This document shows positions 5,170-5,405 of a DNA stretch of 5,405 bases, one piece after another (within the stretch, counting starts at the first letter, position 1; each line of letters opens with the position of its first letter). A program made the position numbers and the translations under genes. The DNA comes from an uncultured Clostridia bacterium (lineage in GTDB: Bacteria; Bacillota; Clostridia; Oscillospirales; CAG-272): assembly GCA_945485605.1 (NCBI GenBank), contig CALYSG010000115.1, positions 1-5,405 on the forward strand, read 5' to 3'. Below the pieces are notes generated by a model. That model made no database searches, was not told the origin of the DNA, and saw only the letters and a list, made by a program, of their open reading frames with translations.

Positions 5170-5405
5170 GGGCAGGCTGTGCCTGCACCCAAACCTCGCG
5201 GATTATTCACCGAAAGGTGAAGACCTCACCCGGAGCTAAAGTTTACAAAAAGGCGGATTATCACCCTTCGCGTTTTTTGAAGTTTAGGTCAAGCCTTTTC
5301 AAAGGCTTGCGGTAGCCGAAGGCAGAGCCTTCGGTCGCTCTCCGCAGAGAGCGAAACTCCCCTTAACGGCATTTTCTTTTTGCTTAGCTTTTTCTTTTGT
5401 GCCTG
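5170..5405. repeat. hairpin-packed intergenic element, probably a dispersed repeat
   Basis: Five perfect short hairpins occur in 183 bases: gcaggc-tgt-gcctgc (5172-5186), ttcacc-gaaa-ggtgaa (5206-5221), caagcctt-ttca-aaggcttg (5290-5309), ccgaaggc-aga-gccttcgg (5316-5334) and tcgctctc-cgca-gagagcga (5335-5354); the last two abut. A near-repeat of gcggattat-caccc occurs at 5198-5211 and 5253-5266. From 5281 a plus-strand frame stays open to the window edge (reads FSKACGSRRQSLRSLSAES, then a Phe-rich run) with no start codon or ribosome-binding site. I recall peptides of this type in spurious predictions from ruminococcal and related genomes, which suggests a dispersed element. That recollection is unverified here. 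The element probably continues past the window. Confidence 0.5.
5372..5398. repeat. pyrimidine mirror repeat
   Basis: ttttcttttt (5372-5381) is mirrored by tttttctttt (5389-5398) around the centre gcttagc. The arms read the same forwards and backwards on one strand, the arrangement that can form triplex DNA, though ten-base arms are short. It lies inside the hairpin-rich element and may simply be part of it. Confidence 0.5.

Noticed and set aside
5170..5405. CRISPR array or tandem repeat
   Set aside because: The hairpins differ in sequence and spacing; there are no repeated units with uniform spacers.

Overview
The window looks like chromosomal DNA of a Gram-positive anaerobe of the Clostridia (Bacillota), probably Oscillospiraceae/Ruminococcus-like or Lachnospiraceae. 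Support comes from near-consensus sigma-A promoters, AAGGAG-type ribosome binding sites, GTG starts, U-tailed intrinsic terminators, clostridial-style families (YeiH, DUF2871, DUF2500, a short tocopherol-cyclase-like protein) and a hairpin-packed intergenic stretch at the right edge of a kind I associate with ruminococcal genomes. The taxon is an inference; no rRNA or marker gene is present.

Layout. At 1-60 is the probable last codons of a cut-off upstream gene and its terminator hairpin. At 81-740 a strong promoter and a clean terminator enclose the wreck of a YeiH/UPF0324 transporter gene with a missing N-terminus, a one-base frameshift and a large in-frame internal deletion. At 877-1452 is an intact YhbS-like GNAT acetyltransferase. 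A bidirectional terminator (1501-1523) separates it from a convergent minus-strand unit.

The minus-strand unit reads from a promoter at 3889-3861: an unrecognised eight-helix membrane protein (3765-3037), a tocopherol-cyclase-like lipocalin-fold protein (2898-2062), and a DUF2871 membrane protein (1979-1546) broken by a frameshift near its N-terminus. Membrane protein plus tocopherol-cyclase-like protein is the least explained pairing here and the best candidate for an undescribed membrane- or lipid-related function.

Across a divergent intergenic region (3890-4245) an extended -10 promoter (4179-4207) drives a plus-strand pair: a DUF2500 membrane-anchored protein and a 2H phosphoesterase (2'-5' RNA ligase-like), 9 bases apart. 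The final 245 bases hold five short perfect hairpins, a mirror-symmetric pyrimidine tract and an open frame without a start codon running off the window: probably a dispersed repeat rather than a gene.

No mobile element, CRISPR array, tRNA or rRNA was seen. Two of the six main protein-coding loci are disrupted, so the left half is either a decaying accessory region or contains assembly errors; reads would decide. I found nothing that proves a new defence or mobile system.
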